In this document: piece after piece, positions 36,271-47,900 of the stretch
Layout: every line of letters begins with the position of its first letter
How positions within the stretch are numbered: the first letter of the stretch is position 1
Assembly (NCBI GenBank): GCA_037127255.1
Contig: JBANSL010000008.1
Span: 2,504,896 to 2,568,895 of the forward strand
Source of the DNA: Persicaria tinctoria
Lineage: Eukaryota > Streptophyta > Magnoliopsida > Caryophyllales > Polygonaceae
Length of the DNA stretch: 64,000 nt
Direction: 5' to 3'
Translations under genes and position numbers: made by a program
The notes under the pieces: generated by a model
What the model was told of the DNA's origin: nothing
The model's database searches: none
The model's input: only the letters and a program-made list of their open reading frames with translations

Positions 36271-37692
36271 ATGGAGAAAGAATCGTTAATATACAGTTTT
36301 GTGGCGAGGGGGACGACGGTGTTGGCGGAGTACACGGAGTTCACCGGCAACTTCCCGGCGATCGCCGCGCAGTGCCTCCAGCGCCTGCCGGCCTCCAACA
36401 ACAAGTTCGTGTACAAGTGCGACCAGCACTCGTTCAATTTCCTTCTCCACAACGGCTATGGTTTCTTTTCTTTCCTTTTTTCTTTCTATATATTAATTAA
36501 TCCAAATAAATGATTGGAAATTGGAACTAGGGCCAGTTTGGTAAGAAATAGTTGAAACTGATGAATTATTTGTTCATAAAATAGCACATGTTTGGTAACT
36601 TTAGTTGTTGGTGTGCTAAATTTATAATTGCATTAACATATATGTTGATCATCATCCAATATAATGTATGATCATGAAACCATCAATCTCATGTTTTTTT
36701 AAGGCTTCATACATGTTTGTTTCCTATACTTTGTGCAGCTAATTGTGTTGTGGCAAAGGAATCGGTAAGCGAGAAGGTATGTGTTTCGTTCCTCGAGCGC
36801 GTTAAGCAGGATTTCGTCAAGAATTACGGAGGCGGAAAAGCCGATACAGCCATGGCCAAGAGCCTAACCAAAGACTTCGGGTATGTCAAATTCAACACCA
36901 ATCTACAAAGTTTATGTGGAGAATATGAGTTGGGATTGTCCCACATTGGTTAGAAAATAAATCCAAGCCTCGCATATAAGCCGGTGGGCTACCCCACCTA
37001 ACACCAATTGGTTTTAGAATGGAACCTCACTCGGCTTGGTTGACGCACACGGCTTGGTTGGCACGTGAGTGACCCCCACGTCGTATATGACCCACCGTTG
37101 ATTTCACAGTTTCCCTTATGTTCCTAAAAATGGTATGGTTTTGGTAGCTAATTCGACTCGTACTCGACAGACCGGTGATGAAAGAGCACATGCGGTATGT
37201 GATTGAACACGCCGAGGAGATCGACAAGGTGTCGAAACTCAAGGAACAGGTTTCGCAAGTTCAAAACATTATGATGGAAAACATTACCAAGGTATATATA
37301 TCCATATCGTCTTACATCGTTATAAACTTTATGTTTGTGTGTAGGGGTTTCACCCTCCCTTTAAACTTTGTTCGATCTTGTTCTTCAGACTATCGAAAGA
37401 GGAGAAAACCTCACAACCTTGGTTGATAAAAGCGAAGGTCTACGCAAATCGGTAGGTTCATTGTAAACTATAACATATAAATCTGTTAAAATCGACGATG
37501 CTAAACCGATAATTTCGATTTGATTGAATTGGGATGAATTAGGCACAAGAATACGAGCAAAGAGGGAAGGAGATTCGGAGGAAGATGTGGTACCAAAACA
37601 TGAAAGTGAAGCTCACTGTGATTGGAATCATCTTGATGATAGCCCTTATTATATGGCTCTCCATTTGCCATGGTTTCAATTGTTCCAATTAG
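36271..37692 (+). CDS. VAMP72-group R-SNARE (longin-type synaptobrevin), downstream tandem copy
   Basis: Coding exons 36271-36460, 36739-36880, 37171-37291, 37389-37451 and 37543-37692 give 221 residues, close to plant VAMP721/722 (about 220). The order is longin domain ([24 protein letters not shown] onward), SNARE coiled coil, and a C-terminal membrane anchor ([14 protein letters not shown]) with a short lumenal Cys-containing end. The SNARE motif covers roughly residues 125-185. VAMP72 proteins sit on post-Golgi vesicles and pair with plasma-membrane syntaxins in secretion and cytokinesis (family knowledge). The sequence is diverged from VAMP721/722, so a subgroup name is not assigned. The leader and promoter are duplicated in the frameshifted copy 3.6 kb upstream. 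Introns are GT-AG. Confidence 0.88.
36915..37110 (+). mobile_element. TRIM-like LTR fragment in VAMP copy B intron 2
   Basis: This contains GTCCCACATTGG, GGTGGGCTACCCC and CCAATTGGTTTTAGAATGGAAC in the order of the LTR at 34355, with a diverged second half. It has the same orientation as the gene. Boundaries are approximate. Confidence 0.6.
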
Positions 37693-37811
37693 CTAGCTAG
37701 CTAGCTTACGACTTCTGTAATCGCTCAAAGTTCTTGCCTACTGTAAAAAAAAAAAATAGCTAGCTAGCTAGCGCGATTATTTTCCATGTATACGAGATCA
37801 TGATCACATAT

Positions 37812-37935
37812 ATTGTTGAAATACGAGGTTGTCCCACGGTGAAAAGATTGAGATATTGTGAACAATATATACTCGTCGGGCTACTCCTTTCATTGGCAAT
37901 TGATTTTTGAGATAGAAGTTCACCTACCTGGCCGA
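37812..37935 (+). mobile_element. Diverged TRIM-like LTR fragment downstream of VAMP copy B
   Basis: This begins TGTTGAAATACGAGG and retains TTGTCCCACGGTGAAAAG, CGGGCTACTCC and GGCAATTGATTTT from the same family. It is more decayed than the others. Confidence 0.5.
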
Positions 37936-38594
37936 TCCCTTTAGGAGTTTAGGTGAATTCAACTTCCACTTTTATAGGTGAAAATTTTCAATTCCCCTTT
38001 TAATCATCTAAAATAAAAAATAGTAGTGAATTACGTCTCGATCCTGTACCGTAAAAATTATGTGAGACATGATGCGGGATGGAGATTCATCATCCCGCAA
38101 ATCATGTTCTATCCCGCATATATAGTGAATTTCGTCCTGAATCTATCCCGTAATAATTACGCGATTCGGAACATAGAACATAAGACGTCACACGTTCCGC
38201 CTCATCCTGTGCCCACCCCTAAAACATACTCAATATTTATATAAATATGACACAATATAATTTGATTAATCTTTACACCATATTATCTATTTAACCTATC
38301 AATAATACACCCCACCGCGCACGTGTCACGGACCGAACCGACGGCGCTAGTGATACGTGCGTCTAAGACTCTTATTTCATCACTCAAACCATATTTTAAA
38401 GCAACCCCTCATGTCCCTAGAAATCAACGTGGAACACCTCCCCTCAAATTCAATCATTTACACCAACATTTACAAAGTTCACTTTTGTCCAAATCTTTAA
38501 TATTTTGTGCACAATTTTCTAATATCAATAGTTATAAGCTAAGGAAACTTTACCAGAAAATACCATACGATTGGGAAATAAAAAAACGAAATCA
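37936..38594. other. Intergenic, with a possible hAT-like repeat remnant
   Basis: The segment 38036-38220 has repeated forms of CCCGYA/CCCGTAA and ends CCCACCCCTAAA, reminiscent of plant hAT-type termini. No matching left end was found. No gene. Confidence 0.35.
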
Positions 38595-39437
38595 TCAATC
38601 AAAACCAACGTCGGAGACCAAGTCGCCGATCACTAGCCCCGCCAGAGCACCGCCAAGCAAACCCGCCCCCAACCCTAGCCCACCGCTCTTCTTCCTACTC
38701 GGCTGCATCACCTGCCCGCCATACCCGTACCCGTATCCACTTCCAGACGAACCATACCCGTAACCCGCTTGATGCGGATATCCGTATCCCGTTTGTGTCG
38801 GGTACCCGTATCCATAACCCCCTTGTGCCGGATACCCGTAACTCGTTTGCATCGCAGGCGTAGCCACCGGGGGCGGGTAGACGTCCACCGCGGGATACCC
38901 CGTCACTGGCTCCGGCTTCGGAGGCGGAGGGTATATATCTAGCGGCGCAGATGGCGGATAAACCGTGCAGGTCGGTTGCGGCTTTGTTGGGTAATTCATC
39001 GCCGGGTCTTCGGCCGCCACTGTGCCGGAGATCTTACCGTTGAACCGGTAGGAGAAAGTGAGGACGCCTTTCGGCCTCCCGGAGGGCTTCCTCACCTGGT
39101 AGCTAACGAAATTCGCCGGCGCTGGAGTCTTCCCGCCGGACACCGCCGATTTGATTAAGTCGCGGAGAGGGACACAGACTTCGCCGACGAGCTTGTCGGC
39201 GGCAATCGATTGGCGAGAGCGGATCTGGAACCTGAGAATGAGGTCATCGGATTCACCGATTGGGACAGAGAATGTGAGCGGGTGGTTCCAATTGGGGTTA
39301 CGGCCACCGTCATTGTCGACGGGGGTTTTGGATGTGGCGCCGGAGATCGAAACGACGACGTACGGTTGCAGTTTGGAGGAGAAGAGATTCGATTTCTGGA
39401 GGTCGGTGGCTGAGATTATCTTGAGCTCTAAATCCAT
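38595..39437 (-). CDS. SRC2: SRC2-like C2-domain protein
   Basis: This 280-residue intronless protein starts MDLELKIISATDLQKSN, the opening beta-strand of a C2 domain (roughly residues 1-135). It continues with GRNPNWNHPLTFSVP and ILRFQIRSRQ. A Pro-rich and Tyr/Gly-rich region follows (repeats of GYGYP at roughly 195-240). The C-terminus is a Gly/Ala/Leu-rich hydrophobic helix (GLGAGLLGGALAGLVIGDLV). This layout is that of soybean SRC2 (soybean gene regulated by cold 2) and Arabidopsis SRC2, about 324 residues, which relocate from ER to vacuole and influence RBOHF (family knowledge). It is divergent from the cullin-like gene beyond a LINE insertion. The leader shows short TGAT/CGAT repeats (39510-39540). 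Confidence 0.88.
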   Translation of the reverse strand: MDLELKIISATDLQKSNLFSSKLQPYVVVSISGATSKTPVDNDGGRNPNWNHPLTFSVPIGESDDLILRFQIRSRQSIAADKLVGEVCVPLRDLIKSAVSGGKTPAPANFVSYQVRKPSGRPKGVLTFSYRFNGKISGTVAAEDPAMNYPTKPQPTCTVYPPSAPLDIYPPPPKPEPVTGYPAVDVYPPPVATPAMQTSYGYPAQGGYGYGYPTQTGYGYPHQAGYGYGSSGSGYGYGYGGQVMQPSRKKSGGLGLGAGLLGGALAGLVIGDLVSDVGFD

Positions 39438-39931
39438 GGTTGGTAATTCACTGCAAGATGAAATTGAATTGATTGTGCGGAGAATCGATCGGAGGGCGAT
39501 TTTGGGGAAATATATATATTGATTGATTGATCGATCGATCGGGATGAAACGAAGGGGAAGGAAATTGGGAGGAATTTGGGGGAGGTTTGGGTCTACAAAT
39601 TGTTTTAAACGGTGACGCGGGAAAAATGTGGGCCCACATAACTAACTAGGAAATTAACGGGAAACCAACGTAACGGTTGACTTCAACGTCACGTGGTGAG
39701 GTAAAGGAAATGGTCTAGAAGAATCTCAATTATCAAAAAAAGAAAAAGATTAAGAGTTAAAATTTTACTTTTTTTTAATAACGTCCTCTTAATAAAAATT
39801 AATTTATTTATTTTTATAAAAATAAATTTTGTGAAAAGGTTATGGTAGATTGTGACCAATAAAATAAGTAAACAAACGGTAAAAAGGACTAACAAATAGT
39901 AGTAAGTCAATAAAAAGTATGAAGTCACCAT

Positions 39932-39946
39932 TTGGGTACATTATTT
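39932..39946. repeat. Target-site duplication, left copy (LINE at 39947)
   Basis: TTGGGTACATTATTT occurs here and again at 40788-40802, flanking the LINE. Confidence 0.85.
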
Positions 39947-40787
39947 TTTTTTTTTTTTTTTTTTTTGATTAGGTAAAAATTCGGGTGGAGAACCTACCCG
40001 AGAGCATACTTACGGATGAGGTCCTGAATACCTAAGTCGTTAGGAATGTCGAGACCCCTGGCAGAGCGGCAAAGGTGTGCAACCTTATCAGCCACTCTGT
40101 TGCCATCACGGGGTATGTGAGAGAAAGACACATCTCTCACCCTCGACAGAAGGGTTTTAATATCTGACATAGTCATTTCGATTTCCCAAGGGCATGTGGT
40201 TTGCTTTTTAAGGTAGTTTATGATTATCAAGGAATCTCCTTCAATATGTAGTTTGTTTATCCCCAGCTCCACAGATTGGGTAACACCTTGTCTTAGAGCA
40301 ATGGCTTCTGCCTTTAAGGGGGTTTGGTTACCAATCATGTCGCCACCAATATGAATGGGTCTGCCCTCCCAGTCCCGAATAATAAAACCAGTCGAGCTGT
40401 TGTTATTCGCAAGAGTTGATCCATCAAAGTTGAGTTTGAAAGTGCCTAGAGGAGGTTTTCTCCATTTGATTGTTTGTCGTTGAAGAATCTTCTTAGTTCT
40501 CTGGTTAGATGTTTTGGCGTAGTTTATATCCGCATTGATATTTTGTTCATAGTTGGTTGTTTTCCTCCAGTTTGTCATGTGCCTGTTGGTTATTTGTTTG
40601 ATGACATCTTTTGATGGCGGTGGTTCATGCCGAAATATAATTTGGTTTCTAACATACCATGTTGTCCACCAAGTAAAAGCTAATTTTTCCTTATCTATTT
40701 TCGTTAGTTTGTTACCGAGTACCGCCAAGATGGGCTTAAATTCTCTTGATGTTGCGATCATGTTGTTAATGGTTTGACGAATATCCG
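39947..40787 (-). mobile_element. 5'-truncated LINE with RNase H reading frame
   Basis: A poly-T run (39947-39966) abuts the left 15-bp target duplication, so the element reads on the minus strand with a 3' poly-A tail. The open frame (39994 to the right end) encodes the tail of a plant LINE second ORF. It shows WWTTWYVRNQIIF from the region between reverse transcriptase and RNase H, then an RNase H domain with FDGS, AEAIALR, EGDS and GNRVAD; all four catalytic acidic positions are present. The frame is uninterrupted to its stop, so this copy is relatively young. The start codon of the computed frame lies in the target duplication and has no biological meaning. Reverse transcriptase and endonuclease are absent. 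Confidence 0.88.
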
Positions 40788-40830
40788 TTGGGTACATTAT
40801 TTAATTACATAAGAATCAAATAGGTAGTTT

Positions 40831-40832
<2 letters not shown>

Positions 40833-40924
<92 letters not shown>
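40833..40924. repeat. (AT)n microsatellite
   Basis: An uninterrupted AT dinucleotide run of about 46 units lies just beyond the right LINE target duplication. Confidence 0.95.
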
Positions 40925-40927
<3 letters not shown>

Positions 40928-41112
40928 ACTTGATCAGCCAAAAAAACACGCAACTTCAACTTGTTTACATATGTTCCCACGTCACATGATTTCCAGCTCC
41001 TTAATTAAATTATTTATACAATTAAATTTTAATCAATTCCTTTAAAAATACACATTCCTTTTCAAACCTCTCTAAATTTGCATTACTAATATTCCTTCTC
41101 TATATATACATA

Positions 41113-41305
41113 CTCCCTCCGATTTTTAATATAACACATTGGGATTTTATACACGTAGTTTAAAGAGTTTAAAACTATATAAAATATTAACGTTTTTAAT
41201 TAATTTTTTTTACATTAAGTATTATAATGTAAAAAAAATTAATTAAAAACATTAATATTTTATATAGTTTTAAGCTCTTTAAACTACGTGCACAAAATCC
41301 CAATG
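41113..41305. mobile_element. MITE with lost right terminus, long inverted repeat
   Basis: This begins CTCCCTCCGATTTTTAATAT after a TA. Two arms of about 75 bp (about 41140-41220 and 41225-41305) are near-perfect reverse complements. The matching right-terminal CGGAGGGAG is missing, so the right tip has been deleted. Confidence 0.7.
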
Positions 41306-41422
41306 CCTTAGGGCTATTATGATATTATCCTATTACCTTGGGGCTTAGGATAGAAGATTTTAAATATATGTAATATTTATATGACAAAGTTTAAAATATG
41401 TTTTCTTTAAAAAAGGCATATA

Positions 41423-41675
41423 CTCCCTCCGTTCGGCAAAACTTGTCATTTTAACTCTCCACACAACTTTTAATAAAGTTAATAATTACACTCCCTTTTT
41501 ACCAATTTACCCTCATTTCTTATTCTACTTTTTACTTTATCAAAAACTACAACTCAGAACACATCAATAAAATCAAGGGTATTTTAGTAAAGTAGAAGCA
41601 AAAATACCTAAAATGACTAGTTTTTCCGAACAAAAACAAAACTTTAAAATGACAAGTTTTGCCGAACGGAGGGAG
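41423..41675. mobile_element. Stowaway-like MITE
   Basis: Terminal inverted repeats of about 30 bp begin CTCCCTCCGTTCGGCAAAAC, with TA on both sides (41421-41422 and 41676-41677). It is 253 bp, non-coding, and lies 250 bp upstream of the cullin-like start codon. Confidence 0.92.
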
Positions 41676-41926
41676 TACTATTTATGACAATTTTCAGAAA
41701 TTAAAAATTCATTATCAAACCAACCAATATTAAAATAATGGGCCGAATTGGTCTCTGTTCTACACTGGCGGCCCAATAATAAAAACTTAGGCCCTACAAC
41801 CATCCACTAGTCAATTTTAAAGTCAAACAACACATCCAAACCAATTCAACCACTTGCATATCTACTTTTGTATTCAATTTTTCATAAGAGCTGTTGTTCT
41901 TGTCATTGCAACTCTCTCCAACTTCA

Positions 41927-44900
41927 ATGGACAAATCGAAGGAGACGAAGCCATTACCGTCCTTCGAAGAAGCATGGCCAACACTACAACAAGCATTCAA
42001 CAACCTCATTTCCATTGCTGAAGGATCCTCCCCTTTCAACATCTTTTCCGAGGACTACATGAACTATTACGAGTATGTATCTTTCTACTTCAATAACATA
42101 TGGATTTAATATGTTGTTTCAATTGTATGTTTTGACGACCGTCCACCTGTCGATTTGTCCTCCATCGAGATTCAAGTATATCTGATATACCTGAATCTTT
42201 AATTCGAATTCTTACTTAATAATAAAAAATGTTGTTATGTTTTCACTTTATAAATCGATGAGCGACTTTCATCTATAAATGGTTTTTAAAGTTTCATCTC
42301 AAAATCAATTGATAATAACAGGCTCGTCTATGAGGCTTGCCGGAACAATCAAGATGCCAAATTCTACAATGCTTACAAGACAAGTTTTGAAGATTATGTA
42401 TCCTCCAAGGTCAAGATTATTTTCTAGAATATAGACAAAAATATATATGATTATTTTTCTTTGTGTCAAGGAGGGGCCTTATATTAATTTCTTGGTCTAT
42501 ACAGATCCTGCCTTCACTACAAGGGAATGAGAACGAGAACGACGATGTAGATCTCGCAAGTCTCGTGAGGTCATGGTCGAATTATAAGATTGTAACGAGA
42601 TGGTTTTCGAGATATATGAATTATCTCGAGAGGTATTATGTGCCCAAATATCATCTCCAACCGCTCTTGCAAACTAGCTACTTTTGTTTCTATGACAAGG
42701 TATGAATGTATGGAGAGTATTAGCATACTCGGTTGTTAGATTGTTGGGTTAGTTAATTCTGTACTCAGGTTAGGCAGTTAGAACCATAGTTAGAGGATCT
42801 TCTACTTGTATATATAGAGGTTGCTAGGCTTGTGTAAGAGTTAGTTGAATATACAGAAAATTACACAAATATCTCTTGTTCACAATGAGGTTCTCCGAGT
42901 AACTCGATCGAGCATTGGAAGAACAGATCTCAGCTTTGCTTGCTGAGATTTGTTATGGTATCAGAGCATTGACAACACTAATCGAGTGTTGAATTGATTT
43001 CAGAAACGATCCAAGGTTGATTCATGGCGAACGCAGGAAACAACGATGACGGAAATCAGGGAGGTGTCGGCAGTTCTGGTGGAACGCCTGGAGGTCGGAA
43101 TTTCGGAGCCAATCATGCCGATCCGCTCTTCCTCTCGAACTCCGACCATCCCGGTATGCAATTGGTGGCGGCGCAGTTCAACGGCCGAAACTTCCACAGC
43201 TGGAGTCGCGCGGTGAGAATGGCGCTAGGCGCCAAGATGAAATTAGGTTTCATCAACGGGAAGGTTGAGAAGCCGTCGGAAATCGAAGACGACTACGATC
43301 AATGGCTGAGATGCGACTTTATGGTCACCAGTTGGATCATAAACTCCATGAGACCAGAGATAGGAGAGAACTTCATGTACGTTGGCTCTGCGAAGGAGCT
43401 CTGGGAAGAGATTCGGGAGAGATTCGCCGAATCTAATGCGCCTCTGGTGTACCAATTGAAGAAGGAAATTAGCGAGATCAGGCAGGAGAACATGAGTGTG
43501 GCTGAGTATTATGGAAAACGGAAGAAAGCGTGGGATGAATTGCTGGAGATTGAGCCTGTTCCGATCTGCAAATGCGGACGAATGAAGATGTGCTCGTGTG
43601 CAATCTTGAAGCAATTTCTGGAGCGTGAAGCTACGAATCAACCGATGCAGTTCCTTATGGGTCTTTCGGATGCTTATGAGGGAATACGCAGCAGCATCCT
43701 TGCAATGGATCCACTACCAACCGTGAATCGCGCGTTCCACATGGTTCTCCAGATAGAGCGACAGAAAGGCATTACGGGTGGTTTATCTCACAATCATGAG
43801 GTACTGGCTGCTCGGAATTTTGGGAATAATGGTGCAGGATCATCAAGGGGAAGCTATGGGGGAAATCAGGGTAATGCCTCCAGTTCAGTGGGACAATGGA
43901 ACAATTCCGATCAGAAGAAGGAGTATATGAAAGAACAGTACAGGAAAGCAAAGTTAGAACTCTTTTGCAACTATTGCAAAGAGCGAGGTCACACCAAGGA
44001 TACCTGTTTCAAGCTTGTGGGATTTCCAGATTGGTACAATGGTCCCAAGAAATCTCAGAGCGACAAGGTGGTGGCTACGGTTCAAGACATGATGTTAGAG
44101 GATAATCCATTGACTACTGAAGGTGGATCTGGGAGCCAACTGAATATGCAAGGACCAAGTCTGGATATGCAAGGGCCGAGTGCGGCTGCTCCGGACGCAG
44201 CTTTGATCAATGCTGTCGTCTCTGAAGTCCTGCGTGCCTTCAAAGGGAAAGCACCAATGGATCCTTCTTCTGGAGATGGAACCATGAATTTTACAGGTAT
44301 GACCACTTCCTTTGTTTCTATGCAAAGCAGACAGACCTTGAATGTCACATGGATTGTGGATTCCGGGGCCTCGGATCACATAGTTTGCAACAAGGACATG
44401 TTCATCGACATGGCTCCTCTTGTCAAGCCTATTGTGATCGGCTTTCCGGATGGTATCACACAATTGGTTAAGTATTCAGGAAGTGTTCCGATGACTTCAC
44501 AGGTTGTTCTTAAGGATGTGCTATACATGCCGACCTTCAAGTACAATCTGATGTCGGTCTCCAAAATGGTGGATAATGAGAAGTGTTTATTTGTGTTTTC
44601 AAAATGGAATTGTTGGTTGCAGGATCTTTCCACTAAGGCTGTGATTGCTTCGGGCAATAGAGTTGGAGGACTTTACCAGTTCAATGGCTTTGGTTGTCTG
44701 CCAGGATCAGTTGGTGCTAGAAGGGTTTCCAGGTTGCCTGCAGCGGATGCTGTGAGAGGTATTGTTGCTTCTGTTCGTTCCAGTTTAATAAGTCTGAATC
44801 ATGCCAGACTTGGACATGTTTCAATGTCAAAGATGCATTTGTTTGAATGGGCCAAGGGATGTATTGGCAACTCTTTTGATTGTGATGTGTGTCAACTTGC

Positions 44901-47900
44901 TAAATTTCACAAACTTCCCTTTCAATTAAGCAAATCTGTTGCTTCTGCGAATTTTGAGTTGATCCATATGGATGTGTGGGGGCCGTATAGAGAGAGATCG
45001 ATTTGTGGGGCACGTTACTTCCTGACGATTGTGGATGATCACTCTCGTTCCACGTGGACAATTTTACTTCGTGACAAAGGGCAGGTGCCTGGGGTGGTGA
45101 CAAGGTTCATTGCCCAAATAGAGACACAGTTTGGGACTCGAATCAAGGTCATCAGGTCAGACAATGGTTCGGAGTTTGTAAACTCCAGTTTAGGGTCTGT
45201 TTTAGCAGACAAAGGGATTGTCCATCAAAGGTCAGTCCCTTACGTCCCTCAGCAAAACAGTAGGGTGGAACGAAAGCATCGGCACTTGATTGAGATGGCT
45301 AGAGCCATTCGAATCAATGCTGGTCTGCCCATGAAGTTTTGGGGTGATTGCATATTAGGTGCCACCCACATTATTAATCTTCTCCCTTCATCTGTTCTGT
45401 CATGGAAAACTCCTCATGAGGCTCTTTTCCATAAACAACCAGATTACAGTCATCTCAGGGTTATAGGATGTTTGTGTTTTGCACACATACCCAAGATTCA
45501 TAGGTCAAAATTAGAGGCTTCTGGGCGACGGTGTGTATTTTTAGGATATCCAAAGGGAGTCAAGGGTTATAGGTTTTATGATTTGGAAAATCATGAAGTC
45601 TTCTTGAGCAGAGATGTGGTGTTTAGAGAAGAGGAGTTCCCTTTCAGAAATGACAGCAAGGTTTCTCAGTCACAAAGCAGTTTGCCAAGCGTTCGTTTTG
45701 ACTGGGATGAGTTGGATAATAGGATCACCAATGGTCATAGATATGCTCCTAGTACTACTGATCAGATAGTTGATCATCCAGGTTATCAAATAGGTGAAGA
45801 AGGGGTGCCTCACTCTGAGTCGCAAGTGGCTCCTGGATCTTCTTCTGTGACACCAGAGGCGCGCACCCCTCCAGCAAATGCCCAGGAATCTTCCCTCCCG
45901 GCTAGGAGAATTGTTCGGCCATCTCGTCTCCAGGATTTTGTGTGTACTAATCTTCCTACCAGGCGAGCACAACAAGGTTCAGCTTTGTCTGATTCATCAG
46001 ATTCGCCTGTGTTTTCAGTAGTTAATCCTACTGATTTAGGCCATCATTCTCAAGAGTTTGTGCACTCTCTATACAATGTTCTATCGGTTGTTGAGCCTAC
46101 CTCATATTCCCAAGCCCAGAAATCACAGGAATGGAGAGCTGCCATGGACAAAGAGCTGGATGCTCTCGAGAGTAACCATACCTGGACGCTTACACAGTTG
46201 CCACAAGGTCATCATGCCATTGGATGCAAATGGATATATAAGGTTAAGTTTCGTGCTGATGGGTCAGTAGAACGGTTCAAAGCGCGTCTTGTAGCCAAAG
46301 GCTACAATCAAATCAAGGATAGAGATTATAAAGAAACGTTCTCCCCGGTGGCTAAATTTGCAACAGTTCGTATTCTGTTAGCCATTGCATCTGTGAGAAA
46401 GTGGAATTTGCATCAATTAGATGTGAATAACGCCTTCCTCCACGGCTATCTCGATGAGGCGGTCTACATGAGGGTGCCTCCCGGTTATAGCAAGGTTGTT
46501 GATGGTCAGGTTTGTAAGCTCAACCGATCGATTTATGGCCTCAAACAAGCGAGTCGGCAGTGGAATTTCGAGCTTACAAAGCACCTCACATCATTGGGTT
46601 TTGTCCAGTCCAGACACGATTACTCCCTATTTGTGTTCCAAAAGGGATCTTTCATGACAGTAGCCCTCGTTTACGTCGACGATATGCTCCTCACCGGAAA
46701 CGATGAGCATACCATAAAGCTTGTGAAGCAGTCCTTAGACAAAGCTTTTACGATTAAGGACTTGGGATTTGCTCGCTACTTCTTGGGTATGGAAATCTCC
46801 CGTTCGCCATCAGGGATCCTTTTGAATCAGCGAAAATACATCGTGGACCTGTTGTCCAATTCTGCAATGATCAACTGCAAGCCATCAAAATTTCCGATGC
46901 AACGAAACTTGCATCTGAGTATCCACGATGGTGATCTTTTGGACGATGCTGAGTCATATCGTAGGCTGGTGGGTCGTTTACTTTACTTAACCCTTACAAG
47001 ACCAGATATCGCATTCACTGTGCAGCAGCTGACCCAGTTCATGTCATCACCACGAGCTCCCCACATGCGTGCTGCTTTATTCCTCCTTCGATACCTCAAA
47101 GGTACTGTCCATGGGTCTCTGTTCTATCCGAGTTCCAGCAAATTGGCAATTCGGGCATACTCGGATGCTGATTGGGGCAACTGCGTCGACACCAGCAGAT
47201 CTCTGTCCGGATATTGTGTCTTTTTGGGAGATTGTTTGGTTTCCTGGAAATCCAAGAAACAAAAGACTGTCTCAAAATCTTCGGCGGAAAGTGAGTATAG
47301 AAGTTTATCCGCTGCTGGTAGCGAAGTTGAGTGGGTGACTGGGGTGCTCGAGGATCTTCAGGTTGCTCGCTCACTTCCCATTCCATTGTGCTGTGACAAC
47401 AAATCAGCCCTTCAGCTTGCCATCAATCCTCTATATCACGAACGAACAAAGCATATTCGGATGGATTGTCACTGTATTAGGGACTTGATTCAAGAGGGTT
47501 TGCTCACCACTGTCTTCGTCCCGTCGTTAGCCCAATTAGCTGACATCTTTACTAAACCCCTTGGGGCATCACATCATTTCGATTTGTCTTGCAAGTTGGG
47601 ACTCGTATTTCATCATACCCGTCCACCTTGAGGGGGGGATATGGAGAGTATTAGCATACTCGGTTGTTAGATTGTTGGGTTAGTTAATTCTGTACTCAGG
47701 TTAGGCAGTTAGAACCATAGTTAGAGGATCTTCTACTTGTATATATAGAGGTTGCTAGGCTTGTGTAAGAGTTAGTTGAATATACAGAAAATTACACAAA
47801 TATCTCTTGTTCACAATGAGGTTCTCCGAGTAACTCGATCGAGCATTGGAAGAACAGATCTCAGCTTTGCTTGCTGAGATTTGTTAGAATGAATCGAATT

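Larger units (their letters stand above)
42709..47886 (+). mobile_element. Complete Ty1/Copia LTR retrotransposon (5,178 bp)
   Basis: Two 247-bp LTRs (42709-42955 and 47640-47886) flank one long uninterrupted reading frame. A 5-bp duplication (GAATG) lies on both sides. The element has a tRNA-iMet-type primer-binding site and a G-rich polypurine tract. By eye the LTRs are identical base for base, implying a very recent insertion. The LTR ends are TA...TA rather than TG...CA if the duplication is read as GAATG; non-canonical TATA ends are known in some plant Copia families. It has the same orientation as the cullin-like host gene. Confidence 0.93.
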
